NCBI GenBank assembly: GCA_037833965.1
Contig: AP031355.1
Coordinates: 9,511,501-9,575,500, forward strand
From: Marchantia polymorpha subsp. ruderalis
Taxonomy: Eukaryota > Streptophyta > Marchantiopsida > Marchantiales > Marchantiaceae
Reading direction: 5' to 3'
DNA length: 64,000 bases
Below the pieces are notes generated by a model. The model was not told where the DNA came from. It searched no databases and saw only the letters and a program-made list of their open reading frames with translations. How positions within the stretch are numbered: position 1 is the first letter of the stretch; each line of letters starts with the position of its first letter. This document shows, one piece after another, positions 22,487 to 31,362 of the stretch. The position numbers and the translations under genes are program-made.

Positions 22487-23121
22487 ACATGCTGATAAGA
22501 TTTTGATCGAGCATTGCTTCTCATCTAGTATTAGAAAATAGTCAAACACCGTGCTTATGAGCAATCTACCAACAATGAGGATTTACCAGTCTCAAAAAGA
22601 CTGAACAAAGTATCAAGTATTAATGTAAACAGTGAATCTTACTTCAGTAATAAAGTAGTGCGATTATTGAGTATGTTTCAAACACTTCCATAGGGTTTAG
22701 CTGGATTCTTCCACCCGTCTTGATTAGCTCAGAAAGATCTGCAACCGTGTAAAGTTGCAAAATTACTGGTATCCCTGATATTACAAACTCATCTTAAATC
22801 TCGGACGAATGTTCAGAGCACATTCACTCTTCTGGAATCTCAATGAACTTGTATCAAAGAACATGGCTACTAAGATTTTGATCGAGCACTGCTTCTCCTC
22901 TAGTATTATAAAATCTTCAAACACCATGCACATGAGCAATCTACCAACAATCAGGATTTATCAGTCTCAGAAAGACTGAACAAAATATCAAGTATTAATG
23001 TAAATAGTGAATCTTACTTCAGTAGTAACGTACTGCGACTGTGGAGTATGTTTCAAACACTTCCATAGGGTTTAGCTGGATTCTTCGACCCGTCTTGATT
23101 AGCTCAGAAAGATATGTAACC
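22487..23121. repeat. Two direct copies of a 255-260 bp repeat
   Basis: Copy 1 at about 22487-22741 and copy 2 at 22861-23121 share TTTTGATCGAGCA(C/T)TGCTTCTC, the CAGTCTCA(G/A)AAAGACTGAACAAA stretch and the CCATAGGGTTTAGCTGGATT end. A third copy is at 31066-31320, in the duplicated block. No coding potential seen. Confidence 0.85.
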
Positions 23122-23249
23122 ATCTGCAAAATGTGTTTATTTTTTGCCGGTATTGAGACCGTATACATTTATGGTAAAACAGTGGAGATAGAGAATACAA
23201 GATTCCAGTCACCGAACAGTATGTGAAGTTTGGAAATCCGCGGCCATAG

Positions 23250-23720
23250 GACGGGATGCAGCTCCAATCAGTATGGGCCTGTGAAAATAGGTGGAGACGA
23301 CCTGACTACCACTGGTGGGGGAGGAGGAGAAAAGCTTCTCTTGTGAAGTGGAATTGGATGTGTGGGGAGCACAACAGGAGGTGGATATGGTGACTCTGCA
23401 GCATCAGATTTCATGACAGCAACGGGAGATGGAGAAGGAGGAGGAGGACGGGTTTAGCTGGTGTCTGATGCTTCACGTCCGCTGCAGGCTTGTCAGAATT
23501 GCGTCCTTTGTTCCACTTCGAGGCGCAGTCGCTTCCTTCCTCTTGCTTCGTCTTTCCATCTCTGTTACGTGCATGTCGGCCGTCTTTGTCATGATCCCCG
23601 ACTTGTCTATCAGCATCACTTCTGTATTTGTGGTAGTCTTCATGGTCATGCTTCTCGTCCTTGCCGTGGACCTCTGTGCTGTTCTTCTTATAGTGCTCAT
23701 CGTTGTGCTATAACTTGCGG
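23250..23720 (-). pseudogene. Lys/His/Asp-rich exon beta, possibly the C-terminal exon of the LBD gene
   Basis: The minus-strand frame reads a hydrophilic stretch beginning HNDEHYKKNSTEVHGKDEKH, then DRQVGDHDKDGRHARNRDGK, KWNKGRNSDKP and a Pro/Ser-rich tail with SPVAVMKSDAAESP. It aligns with the open 199-codon frame at 31363-31962 and with 25050-25311 and 35210-35420. In this copy the codon before HNDEHY is TAG, so either an acceptor site (TTATAG|C) begins the exon here or it is broken. It lies about 350 bp downstream of the LBD exon on the same strand, a plausible second exon. I do not recognise the domain. Confidence 0.45.
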
Positions 23721-24040
23721 TTGCGCTTACAGTCGCGTTTTCTCCAGCTGAGCAGCTCACCCTCCCAGTGATAACAAGTAGAGTCAGATCTCGTCGATGT
23801 AGACCTACTGATATGTAAATTCTAGAAGCTCCCCATGATTTGAATTGCTGTTCCCTCGTGAGTGACCTCAGGGTTGCGCTTGCCAAGAAGGCAGCAGGAG
23901 GCCACACTGGTGACTGCGATGCAAAGATGACTTTAATAAAACGGCTACTATATTCCTGAGATCAACTGTAGTGTGCAACGTGCTATTACGGTTTGACTAA
24001 TTACACACAAAACATGTCACGAAACGAAACCCTTGGCATC

Positions 24041-24085
24041 CCGTCGTTAATAATCTTCGTTGCTAACGAAGATTATTAACGACGG
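24041..24085. repeat. 21-bp perfect inverted repeat with 3-nt loop at the LBD stop codon
   Basis: Arms CCGTCGTTAATAATCTTCGT(T) at 24041-24061 and its exact reverse complement at 24065-24085, loop GCT. It contains the LBD stop codon (TAG, 24063-24065) and codons for TVVNNLR. Perfect arms this close together are uncommon: a hairpin element, a terminator/processing structure in the transcript, or an assembly fold-back. Confidence 0.9.
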
Positions 24086-24485
24086 TATTGGGGGTACCAC
24101 TTGACCCCTGAGTCAATCTCATGCGCTTCTTATCCTCCAAATAGTTTACTTGGTCCGTCAGTTCCTGAACTTCTTCTTGCAACTCCTTGATTCTTCTCTG
24201 CGTCAACGAGATGGCGCCCGAGCATCCGTAAACCGGATCCTTCATTCTCGCCTCGGCCTCGAAAGCCAACGAAGTCACCGCATCTGCTCGGCTCGATTCT
24301 GGCAAGTCCTGCAATATCTTGGTGACATTGCTGGCCCCGAAGATTCTATGCACATTCGCAAACTTCAAAGGCTGATCCGCAGGAAAGTAAGGTGAGAATA
24401 CGCACTCGGCCGTGCACTTCCGTCGTAGAAATTTACATGCCGCGCAAGGCGAGCTCGAAGAGCTCGCTCCGCTAGTGTGGGACAT
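24063..24485 (-). CDS. LBD: LOB-domain (LBD, class I) transcription factor, 140 aa as a single exon
   Basis: The N-terminal LOB domain is complete. C-block zinc-finger-like CX2CX6CX3C is at residues 14-28 (CAACKFLRRKCTAEC). The GAS block follows with FANVHRIFGASNV, then DPVYGCSGAIS. A leucine-zipper-like helix carries the I/L/V spacing of class I proteins (ISLTQRRIKELQEEVQEL). These are plant-specific nuclear DNA-binding regulators of organ and stem-cell boundaries. The start is the first ATG before the C-block. The protein is short for the family (usually 150-250 aa), and its last eight codons and stop come from a 21-bp inverted repeat, so the natural end may be elsewhere: a GT donor in AGTGGTACC (about 24094-24100) could splice to the Lys-rich exon downstream. 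No frame damage seen. Confidence 0.85.
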   Translation of the reverse strand: MSHTSGASSSSSPCAACKFLRRKCTAECVFSPYFPADQPLKFANVHRIFGASNVTKILQDLPESSRADAVTSLAFEAEARMKDPVYGCSGAISLTQRRIKELQEEVQELTDQVNYLEDKKRMRLTQGSSGTPNTVVNNLR

Positions 24486-24774
24486 CGTGCGAACTGGCGA
24501 TACCTCGCGTGCGGGTCGACAATCTGAGGTATATTGTGACCATTGTAAACTATCTGTGAAATCAAAATGCGGTCTAACTCCCCAAATTTGGGTACCAGAA
24601 CAGTCCCAACTTTGTTTCCGAGCCGCGTTAGAGTCATCAAGGGAGCAGTAGTGAGCATCTTCACATATGCTCGTTGCACCGACATGTTTTCTAGGATGTT
24701 ACGGATTTTAGAAAATAACCGATGAATGTGAAGAGAACTAATCTGGGTCCAACGACACTGCACTTCCAACGCAT

Positions 24775-24960
24775 CTTGCGCTACGTGGCTCAAGTCGGCG
24801 GCTGTGTATACCAAAAACAAACGGGAAAATCTCCAAGCTGCGCGACGTGGCTCCCGTCGAAGGCTAACACTACAAGAACTTTCGAAGCCAGCATTAGCAG
24901 CCCATCTTCTGGTTACACGGAGCTTCGACCGACACTCCTGCGACTCCCTCGCCCCGTTAC
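24775..24960. repeat. Shared 185-bp segment, copy 1
   Basis: Closely matches 35020-35205 (for example TGGCTCCCGTCGAAGGCTAA, CTTCTGGTTACACGGAGCTT, CTGCGACTCCCTCGCCCCGT). It is followed in both places by the Lys-rich exon. Coding status unknown; it could be a 3' UTR or promoter fragment carried in the block. Confidence 0.8.
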
Positions 24961-25049
24961 TTGGAAATTGATTACGGAAGGGCACGGCTCACTTTTCTAT
25001 TCTATTGATACCTCAGTACGATGTTATGTCATTACAAAAGCTTAGTTCC

Positions 25050-25311
25050 TAAGCTTATTAAGCTTAGGTTTGCGTCCTTTGTGCCACTTCCGCGGACAGT
25101 AACGACCTTCGTTTTCCTTCCTCTTTCCATCTTTGTCACGGTCGCTAGCATCTCTATCGGCATGCCATCTTTCCCTGCGGTCGTCGTCTTGATCATGTTC
25201 CTCGTCCTTGTCATGGACTTCTGGATTGTTCTTCTTGGAGTGCGCATCGTAGTATTGTAGCTTGCAGTTGCGCTTACAGGCGCCCGCCGGTTCATCGTAT
25301 GCGGAGGAGGC
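25050..25311 (-). pseudogene. Lys/Asp-rich exon alpha, paralogue of exon beta
   Basis: Minus-strand frame with SVEASSAYDEPAGACKRNCK, QYYDAHSKKNNPEVHDKDEE, DDRRERWHADRD and RKWHKGRKPKLNK, then a stop. Upstream in frame there are stops (TGA, TAG) just before ACCTGTGCAG|C, a plausible splice acceptor, so it may be an internal or last exon. No LBD exon is left immediately upstream of it. Confidence 0.4.
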
Positions 25312-25534
25312 TTCAACGGAGCTGCACAGGTGTGATGTCTACAATCGCTATCAGAAGCCATGTGGTGGACTTCCAGGTGCCCATCTTGCCCTACAACAGA
25401 TCTGAAGACTGTGAGCTCAGCTGCACGAATTAGATGATACACTAGCGTGAGATCGAATTTCATGTAAGCTGCAGTCCCTTATGTATGATCCTAAGCCAGG
25501 ACTAGTTGGAGAAGAAGCAATGTTAAATATATTT

Positions 25535-25730
25535 CACACGGTGACGATCAATACAGATCCATATTTGTGGCCACTTCTCCGGCCCAATTTCCTGTGAAAG
25601 ATGAATTACAGAGAAATTGAACGACATATCATCACACGGTGACGATCAATACAGATCCATATCTGTGGCCACTCTCCGGCCCAAATTCCTGTGAAAGATG
25701 AATTACAGAGAAATTGAACGACATATCATC
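25535..25730. repeat. 98-bp tandem duplication (2 copies)
   Basis: 25535-25632 and 25633-25730, starting CACACGGTGACGATCAATAC, with only a few differences (ATTTGTGG/ATCTGTGG, one T lost). Recent tandem duplication; no gene. Confidence 0.92.
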
Positions 25731-26610
25731 AGAGCTACCGTAGAATAGGGAGAGATTTGAGCGTTTGGATATAACCTACAGTTTTCAATCCCACAAATGC
25801 GTCAACGTCAAGACTGTAGATGGGAGCACATGCCTGTAACGAAGAAAGTGGTGAAGAAAATCTTCACATCTCCGCTACGTGAAGAAAATCTTCACGTGTA
25901 CATGCACGTGAAGATTTTAAGAAAAGTAACCTGAAGTAAAAATAGAGCTAAAAGTAATTTGAATGCAGAAAAAACATCCATCTCAACATTCGGATTGAAT
26001 CCATCTTGCATTTCATAAGTAAATAGTCCGTCTGAGTGCTGTGTCCAAACTTCAGGCCAGACAGAAAGCACCCATTTCGAGCGCTTGCAGTTGTGAACTT
26101 GAAGATGTAGAGACCCTTCGCAGGCTTCATACCTACCTAGACCGAGTTTTGAGATCTCCTTAAGCTTTTCTTGAGAACGTCAAATTATTGCCTTCAGAAG
26201 GTTCGAACCCTCACACTGTCAAGCGCAAGGACTTCATACTTTTCATGGAGGCTGGGATCCGTGTTTTCAGATTCCCATGCAACGTTCACTTCAGAAACAG
26301 ATTCAGCTCAGACTGGCGTATTTTGTCCACTTTCCCAATGTCACTTTGTACTTACTATCAATCGTCACAGCTGCAATCGCTCTACTTCTTCCTGCACGAG
26401 TGGTCGACGGCATCGTTTTGACATAATAGGTGCTGGATTTGACGAAGGCTTCAAGCCCAACCTACGTCCATGGAAGGCCAGGTCAATGCAGTGGTTCCAG
26501 TGCAGATAGGGCAATCATGATGCAGGTTTGCCCTCAGTTTCAAGACAGATCAGTATACCACTCTGCAGCCTTCCTTGTTGTGGTGTTTGGTTTCCTCGTG
26601 AGAGGAAAGA
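25731..26610. other. No clear gene; small hairpins near 25862-25918
   Basis: Only short, unsupported frames. Around 25862-25918 overlapping palindromes occur: GTGAAGAAAATCTTCAC (twice) and CTTCACGTGTACATGCACGT followed by GAAG. Confidence 0.5.
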
Positions 26611-26805
26611 GGGCTACGCCTGCCAAGGACATAGTGCAATACCAAGGTGACGCTGGCGAGTCCAAAGCAGCAAGCTGCACCGTTGGACTCGCACCCGTGA
26701 GAGAAATTAGAAATTATCGTGAGGGTCGATGACCCTCGTATCAGATATTAAACTGATCAGAACAGATACTACACTTGATCTTAGCCAAAAGGCCGAGAAA
26801 GGTAT
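26611..26805 (-). ncRNA. U2: U2 spliceosomal snRNA, about 195 nt
   Basis: Minus strand begins ATACCTTTCTCGGCCTTTTG, the hallmark U2 5' end, followed by GCTAAGATCAAGTGTAGTAT. The GUAGUA branch-point-pairing element is at 26767-26772. Stem IIa region (CAGTTTAATATCTGATACGA), GGGTCATCGACCC hairpin, an AU-rich Sm-type stretch (TAATTTCTAATTTC) and 3' stem-loops ending GGCGTAGCCC follow; the end at 26611 is set by that stem and the usual length of about 195 nt. It base-pairs with the intron branch site and U6 in the spliceosome. The conserved 5' half appears undamaged, so it may be functional. Confidence 0.92.
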
Positions 26806-26828
26806 ATTTAACTTGCGGAGCTCGCGAG

Positions 26829-26838
26829 TTTATGTATC
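26829..26838 (-). promoter_or_regulatory. Candidate TATA element of the U2 gene
   Basis: Minus strand reads GATACATAAA about 24-33 bp before the U2 5' end, the position of the TATA box in plant Pol II snRNA genes. I could not find a convincing plant USE (RTCCCACATCG) around -70, so this is tentative. Confidence 0.45.
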
Positions 26839-26839
26839 T

Positions 26840-27360
26840 CACGAGAAGCGCCTAGGTTCCGCCCCTGTTATGGGTTTAACTAAACGATATACTGTTCCTT
26901 ATCCATGACTTTGACTAGAATCCCTGTCAATGTTTCTTGATTCTACATACTTCCTTATTCAACACATTTCACATCCTACTAGACACATGCTTGCACCTGG
27001 TCTGTGCTAATCGTCGGAAATGTTCTTTTTTCCAAGACATTGAGGTGTCTTGGAACACGGAGTCCACTGCGACTCCCTTACTTCTAAACTTGACGATCAT
27101 TATCGTTTCTAAACCACGGACTAGTGTGGAAGACTAACAGTCTTGGTGCCCAAGAGAAAGGGATTCCAGCTCAGTTTGTTTTTACACGTATCTTTCTCTA
27201 TTCCCGCACATCGTTGGTCCAACTCGAAGTATTCCATTTTTTCTCCACATTCATCACAATAACTGATCCTGTCAGCCGCATGCTGTCACTCGTCTATTGT
27301 TGCAGAATTTGTATTTCCTCTTAGCGCACAGCTGGACAGTACGTCACATTCCAGAGTATC
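26840..27360. other. No gene seen between U2 and solo LTR D
   Basis: Only short unsupported frames and no repeat family recognised. Confidence 0.5.
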
Positions 27361-27582
27361 TGTGGTAACCCACTTTTTGTTTTTTGTCGGAACTAAAACA
27401 TTTTTGAAAAGTAATTACCGCGGCAGCAGCTGTAAGTAATAATCGGTACGCGAAACCAGAGTAAAAAGAGGATCGAGGACAGTCAACCGGTTTTGGGCTT
27501 AGGCCACAGTGGGACGCTTGGGACGGAACGGGCGGTTCATGCTGCAGTATCCGCTTCGAGCACCTTCGGCGGTAGATCACTC

Positions 27583-28895
27583 ATAACTTTCTCAATTCGT
27601 AACGCTTTGAGTTGTTTCGGGTCTTGTTCGAAAGAGCTTGACGCGCTGGTTCCAACGAGCCCAAGAACTTGTGAAACCGATGAGCGGTCACTGAGTTATG
27701 AGTGTCGGAAGTTACTGATGTGGGGCCTTCGGCGGTGGAGCGACTTTGGCGGTACGCCTTCGGCGGAAGAACCGCCGGAAGATGCGCCTTCAGGTCAACG
27801 CCTTCGGCGATGCGGGAGAGTGCATTCGGCGGAAGAGTGAATCCCTCATAACTTTCTCAATTCGCAACGCCTCGACTTGGTTAGGATCTCGTTGGAAAGA
27901 CCTCGACGCGTTGATTCTAACGAGCCCAAGAACGCCACGAACGGAGTAGAACTCCCGGAGTTATGAAGGTCGCAAGATACTCAGCTTTCCGCCTATGCAA
28001 AGGCGAAGAAAATTTTGTCTTATGCGCGGACGAAGTAAGTTCGCCTACGCACAGGCGAAATAGGGTTTTGACGTAAGCGCGAAGTTCGCCTACGCACAGG
28101 CGTTCGCCTGTGCACAGGCGCTAAGGCGTAGGCAGGAAATCCGCCTTCGGCCCTTGAAATGCGCCTTCGGCGTTGGAACTTGTACGGACGTGGACGGACG
28201 CGGACGCCTGCGAGTAGGCGGCTTGCGACGCGGACGCGGACGCGTGCGAGTGCATAGGCAAACGCCTTCGGCGGAAGAGTAAAACCGTCATAACTTTGTC
28301 AATTCTTAACGGTTTGACTTAGTTAGGGTCTTGTTGGAAAGATCTTGCGACGCTCGTTCCAACAAGACCAAGAACTCTTGAAACGGATAAGGCAGCACCG
28401 AGTTAGTAGCTGCGGAAGTTTCTGATATGGAAGTCCTTCGGCGGCTTACGCGTAGGCGGCCTGTGCACAGGCAAACGCCTTCGGCGGAAGTGAAAAAACA
28501 TGATAACGTTTTCAATTTTTTACGGTTTGCGTTAGTTAGGGTCTCGTTGGAAAAAGCTCGACACACTCGTTCCAACGAGCCCAAGAACGCTTGGAACGGA
28601 TGAGTATTTAGGGAGTTATGACTATCGGAAGATACATAGACATTCGCCTTCGGCGGAAGGAGTTCGCCTCCGGCGGGAATTCCGCCTACGCGGAAGGGAG
28701 ATCAACTTTTGTCCGATGCGCGGACGGATGCCTTCAGCGGTTGCAGGCCTTCGGCGAAGCAGTAAAACCGGCATATCTTTTTCAATTCTTAGCGGTTTGA
28801 CTTGATTCGGGTCTCGTTGGAAAGAAATCGACGAGTTGGTTCCAACGAGACCAAGATCTCTTGAAACGGATGAGTCATCAATGAGTTATGAGCGT
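27583..28895 (+). repeat. Five copies of the about 130-bp U3 hairpin module in LTR D
   Basis: Copies near 27583-27712, 27845-27972, 28287-28415, 28499-28625 and 28768-28895. Consensus features: CATAACTTTnTCAATTCn, TAGGGTCTCGTTGGAAAGA, an arm-matching TTCCAACGAG about 17 bp later, CCAAGAACnCTTGnAACGGA and GAGTTATGAnnnTCGGAAG. In copy 4 the arms CTCGTTGGAA (28543-28552) and TTCCAACGAG (28570-28579) pair perfectly. Single copies occur at the same relative place in the 5.4-kb LTRs (for example 37555-37690) and in LTR C. Confidence 0.85.
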
Positions 28896-29338
28896 CGAAA
28901 GCGGCTATCATGGTTAGGCGTGAGGCCTTCGGCGTTAACAATTAGAGGGGCCTTCGGCCCAAGGCGGCCTGCGAGTAGGCGGCTTGCGTGTAGGACGCAT
29001 GGGACCCACAGTCCTCGGATTTTGGAGAAGGAATTTTTGCCTAGGTTTAGAGATTTTGCGGGGCCCATATCTTTGCGATGGACGGTCAGATGGATCTGAA
29101 ATTTAGTGCAGCCGTTGATCTCGGCCGGGCACGCTTGCCTACAAATTTTCAGCCTCAGATCTTGGATGGAAAGGCGCTGGCGGCTCTGTACAGTAGGCTT
29201 AGGATTAAGATTTAGGGTTAGGATTAGATTTAGGTTGTAAGTTAGAGGGGAAGGCAGCCGCCGACTACTCAGGTGTAGGATCTGTTGCGGCTCGCACCAT
29301 GGCGTAGTGCAGTGTAGTGCTAGTTAGGACTTAGAAGG

Positions 29339-29367
29339 TATAAAGTAGTTCAAGGCGTTTTGCCTTG
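29339..29367 (+). promoter_or_regulatory. LTR D core promoter: TATAAAG box plus hairpin
   Basis: TATAAAG at 29339-29345 and hairpin CAAGGC-GTTTT-GCCTTG at 29351-29367, preceded by the GTAGTGCAGTGTAGTGCTAG block conserved in the other LTRs. Confidence 0.7.
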
Positions 29368-30314
29368 GGTTCTTTCCCAATTTCAGAAGTGCAGATTAGG
29401 AACTCATTTTCTCTGCGTGTTTGTGTCCTTAGTTCTGTCACCACGCAAGAGGAGCTACAACTTGGCGTTCCGCATTTTGTAGCTGGAGGCCTCCGGCCGA
29501 ACGTTCAGAGTTAGTACATTGGTTAGAGACTTGAGTAGTTCGGATCTACACCTGCGGGTGACTGCCGATACTCAGAGCGAGTGACTAGTTAGATACTTGA
29601 ATAGTTCCGCCCCTACACCTTCGAGTGTTTGTTTCTGATTGTACTCCTTTGGGATCTTTCCCCTGAATGCCAAAGTGAAGTTTTGCTACTTCGTGTAAGG
29701 CTTGGTTGTAAATTCAGGTTACGCTGCAGCAGGTGCCTTTGGGGTAACCCCTGTAATATTTCTGGGAATGACAAGTGCCTGAGAATTCAAACTCTTCAAT
29801 AGATTGTTATTGTGTTACTGGAATGTTTCTCAGTGAGTACTTCAGTGCGGACCTGTGTTCTCTACGCTTTTTGTGAGTTGAGAATGTTGTTCACCGCGTC
29901 TGAGTGACTTCGATCCGAAGTAGGCAGTCCAAACCGGGTTTCCTATGCTAGCAGCAAGCTAGCGGAAGTGTTGTAAAAGCCGGAGTTGGGAGTCACTACC
30001 CGCAGCTTCGCTGAGTGTACTCTCGAGAGACTTTTCCCCCCTGAAATCTTGAGTAGAGGTCCTAACGGATCTCTGGGTTGTGATTCTGTAGTTTCAGGTG
30101 TGTGTGTGTGTGTGTGTTACGCTGCACTGTGCGACTTCCGAGTGCGCTCCGAGTGGACACTTGCAGTATTTCTGGGAGTGACAGTCGCCTGAGAATTCAA
30201 ACTCATCAATAGTCTGTTAAACGTGACACTTTGTACCCTGTGTGTTCCTCTGTCCCTGTGGGTTCGACCTTTTTACCACTATATTGCAGTTTTAGCCTTT
30301 AGTGGGTTATTACA

Positions 30315-30948
30315 GTATACTCTGCAATAAGGTAACAATGGCTGAATGTGTCCATGGTTCAAATGTTGATGCATCCACAGCTTTTCTTCCCCATTTTTGA
30401 GTTATTCTTTCTTCAACACCGGAATCATCGTGAAATTGATTCAACTACATGTGATGGTTTTGGCATCTCATACTTACAGATAACCAATACTTAATCATTC
30501 GTTCCCATCAAGCAGAAGATATATCTCAACACAGTATATACAAGCTAGATCCACAGCGAAGACCAAGATTGCATCAAATTTCCTCTTCGAATATGAATGA
30601 GGATTGTGCTCATCACGGAATAGCTAAAATTCTCTTCACTATTTCAGGGTGCATGCTCTTAATTTGACCGTCAATCGCCTTTAAACCTGAGGATCTTTCA
30701 GTGGGTGTAAATCAGTTTCATGCAGTCATCCATTTCAGTATCCTCAAATGATGGGCAAGTGAATATAGACTTCCATCACAATAGCTGCGAAGCAAGAGAC
30801 CCAAACAGCCGACTCAATGCTTGGGAACAAAATGGGTGAATAAAAGTTTCACGGCATTTATTGTACTGGTAAAGGATAGGTCGTAATGTTGGTTAATTTA
30901 AACCTTGTACCCATATATACACGACACCTGAAACCCTTGGTTTCGATT
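30315..30948. other. No gene seen
   Basis: AT-rich sequence without an open frame of note or recognised repeat, between LTR D and the second LBD block. Confidence 0.5.
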
Positions 30949-31362
30949 ACCGTGTAAAGTTGCAAAATTACTGGTATTCCTGATATTACAAACTCATCTT
31001 AAATCTCGGACGAATTTTCAGAGCACATTCACACTTCTGGAATCTCAATGAACTTGTATCAAAGAACATGGCTGTTAAGATTTTGATCGAGCACTGCTTC
31101 TCCTCTAGTATTTAAGAAAGTCAAACACCATGCACATGAGCAATCTTCCAACAATCAGGATTCATCAGTCTCAGAAAGACTGAACAAAATATCAAGTATC
31201 AAGAAAACAGTGAGTCTTACTTCAGTAGTAACGTACTGCAGTTATTGAGTATGTTTCAAACACTTCCATAGTTTAGCGGGATTCTTGGACCCGTCTTCAT
31301 TAGCCGTCTGCAACCATCTGCAAAATGTATTCATTTTTTGCCGGTATTGAGACCGTATACAT

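Larger units (their letters stand above)
20150..22490 (-). pseudogene. pol: Decayed chromovirus (Ty3/gypsy) pol: RT end, RNase H, integrase, chromodomain
   Basis: No ORF survives, but fragments on the minus strand align in the expected order. RT end: HHLQEFIQIFRDNE and SKCKF-type motif (about 22480-22330). RNase H connection: NTLKDVLLYSTILK and LTTD (about 22190-22080). RNase H: FVVKTDHKSLIYLQNLKDLS (near 21740-21650, duplicated near 21900). Integrase: KTNRF...SWKHIIMNLV and LVDHGLCKVIIDRGS (about 21200-20960). Integrase C-terminus: VILKDVDEVYYKLQF and IHIVFHVT (about 20510-20410), then chromodomain-like DYLIQYK (about 20230). The strong AT bias fits long-term C-to-T decay of methylated repeat DNA. 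The 5' part of RT and Gag are missing. Confidence 0.75.
22743..25311. repeat. LBD block, copy 1 (segmental duplication partner of 30949-35430)
   Basis: Order along the plus strand: repeat, Lys/His/Asp-rich exon beta (23250-23720, -), LBD exon (24063-24485, -), shared 185-bp segment (24775-24960), Lys-rich exon alpha (25050-25311, -). The same order with diverged sequence is found at 30949-35430. Confidence 0.75.
27361..30314 (+). repeat. Solo LTR D, ORF-less variant, 2954 bp
   Basis: Starts TGTGGTAACCCAC and ends GTGGGTTATTACA. Flanks GTATC (27356-27360) and GTATA (30315-30319) are a 5-bp duplication with one mismatch. It shares the promoter block and the 1-kb R-U5 part with the big LTRs, including the GT microsatellite (about 30095-30118), but its U3 (27361-29300) has no long ORF. 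Instead it has five copies of a hairpin module and many CCTTCGGCGG and CCTGTGCACAGG palindromes. It is a non-autonomous or pre-ORF form of the LTR. Confidence 0.9.

Noticed and set aside
23429..23713. Hydrophobic 94-codon plus-strand frame (and the similar frame at 31741-32037) suggesting a membrane protein
   Set aside because: It is antisense to the Lys/Asp-rich exon family, which is conserved in four copies on the minus strand; Lys/Asp codons read backwards give Leu/Phe/Val.
25948..26130. 60-codon minus-strand frame
   Set aside because: No homologue recognised, no conservation in the duplicate block, length expected by chance.
29195..29250. Telomere-like TTTAGGG sequence
   Set aside because: Only one exact TTTAGGG among diverged TTAGG-like words; not a telomeric array.
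27361..30314. Regular spacing of repeats in LTR D as a CRISPR-like array
   Set aside because: Units are ~130 bp, diverged, with uneven spacing, in plant LTR DNA; no cas genes.
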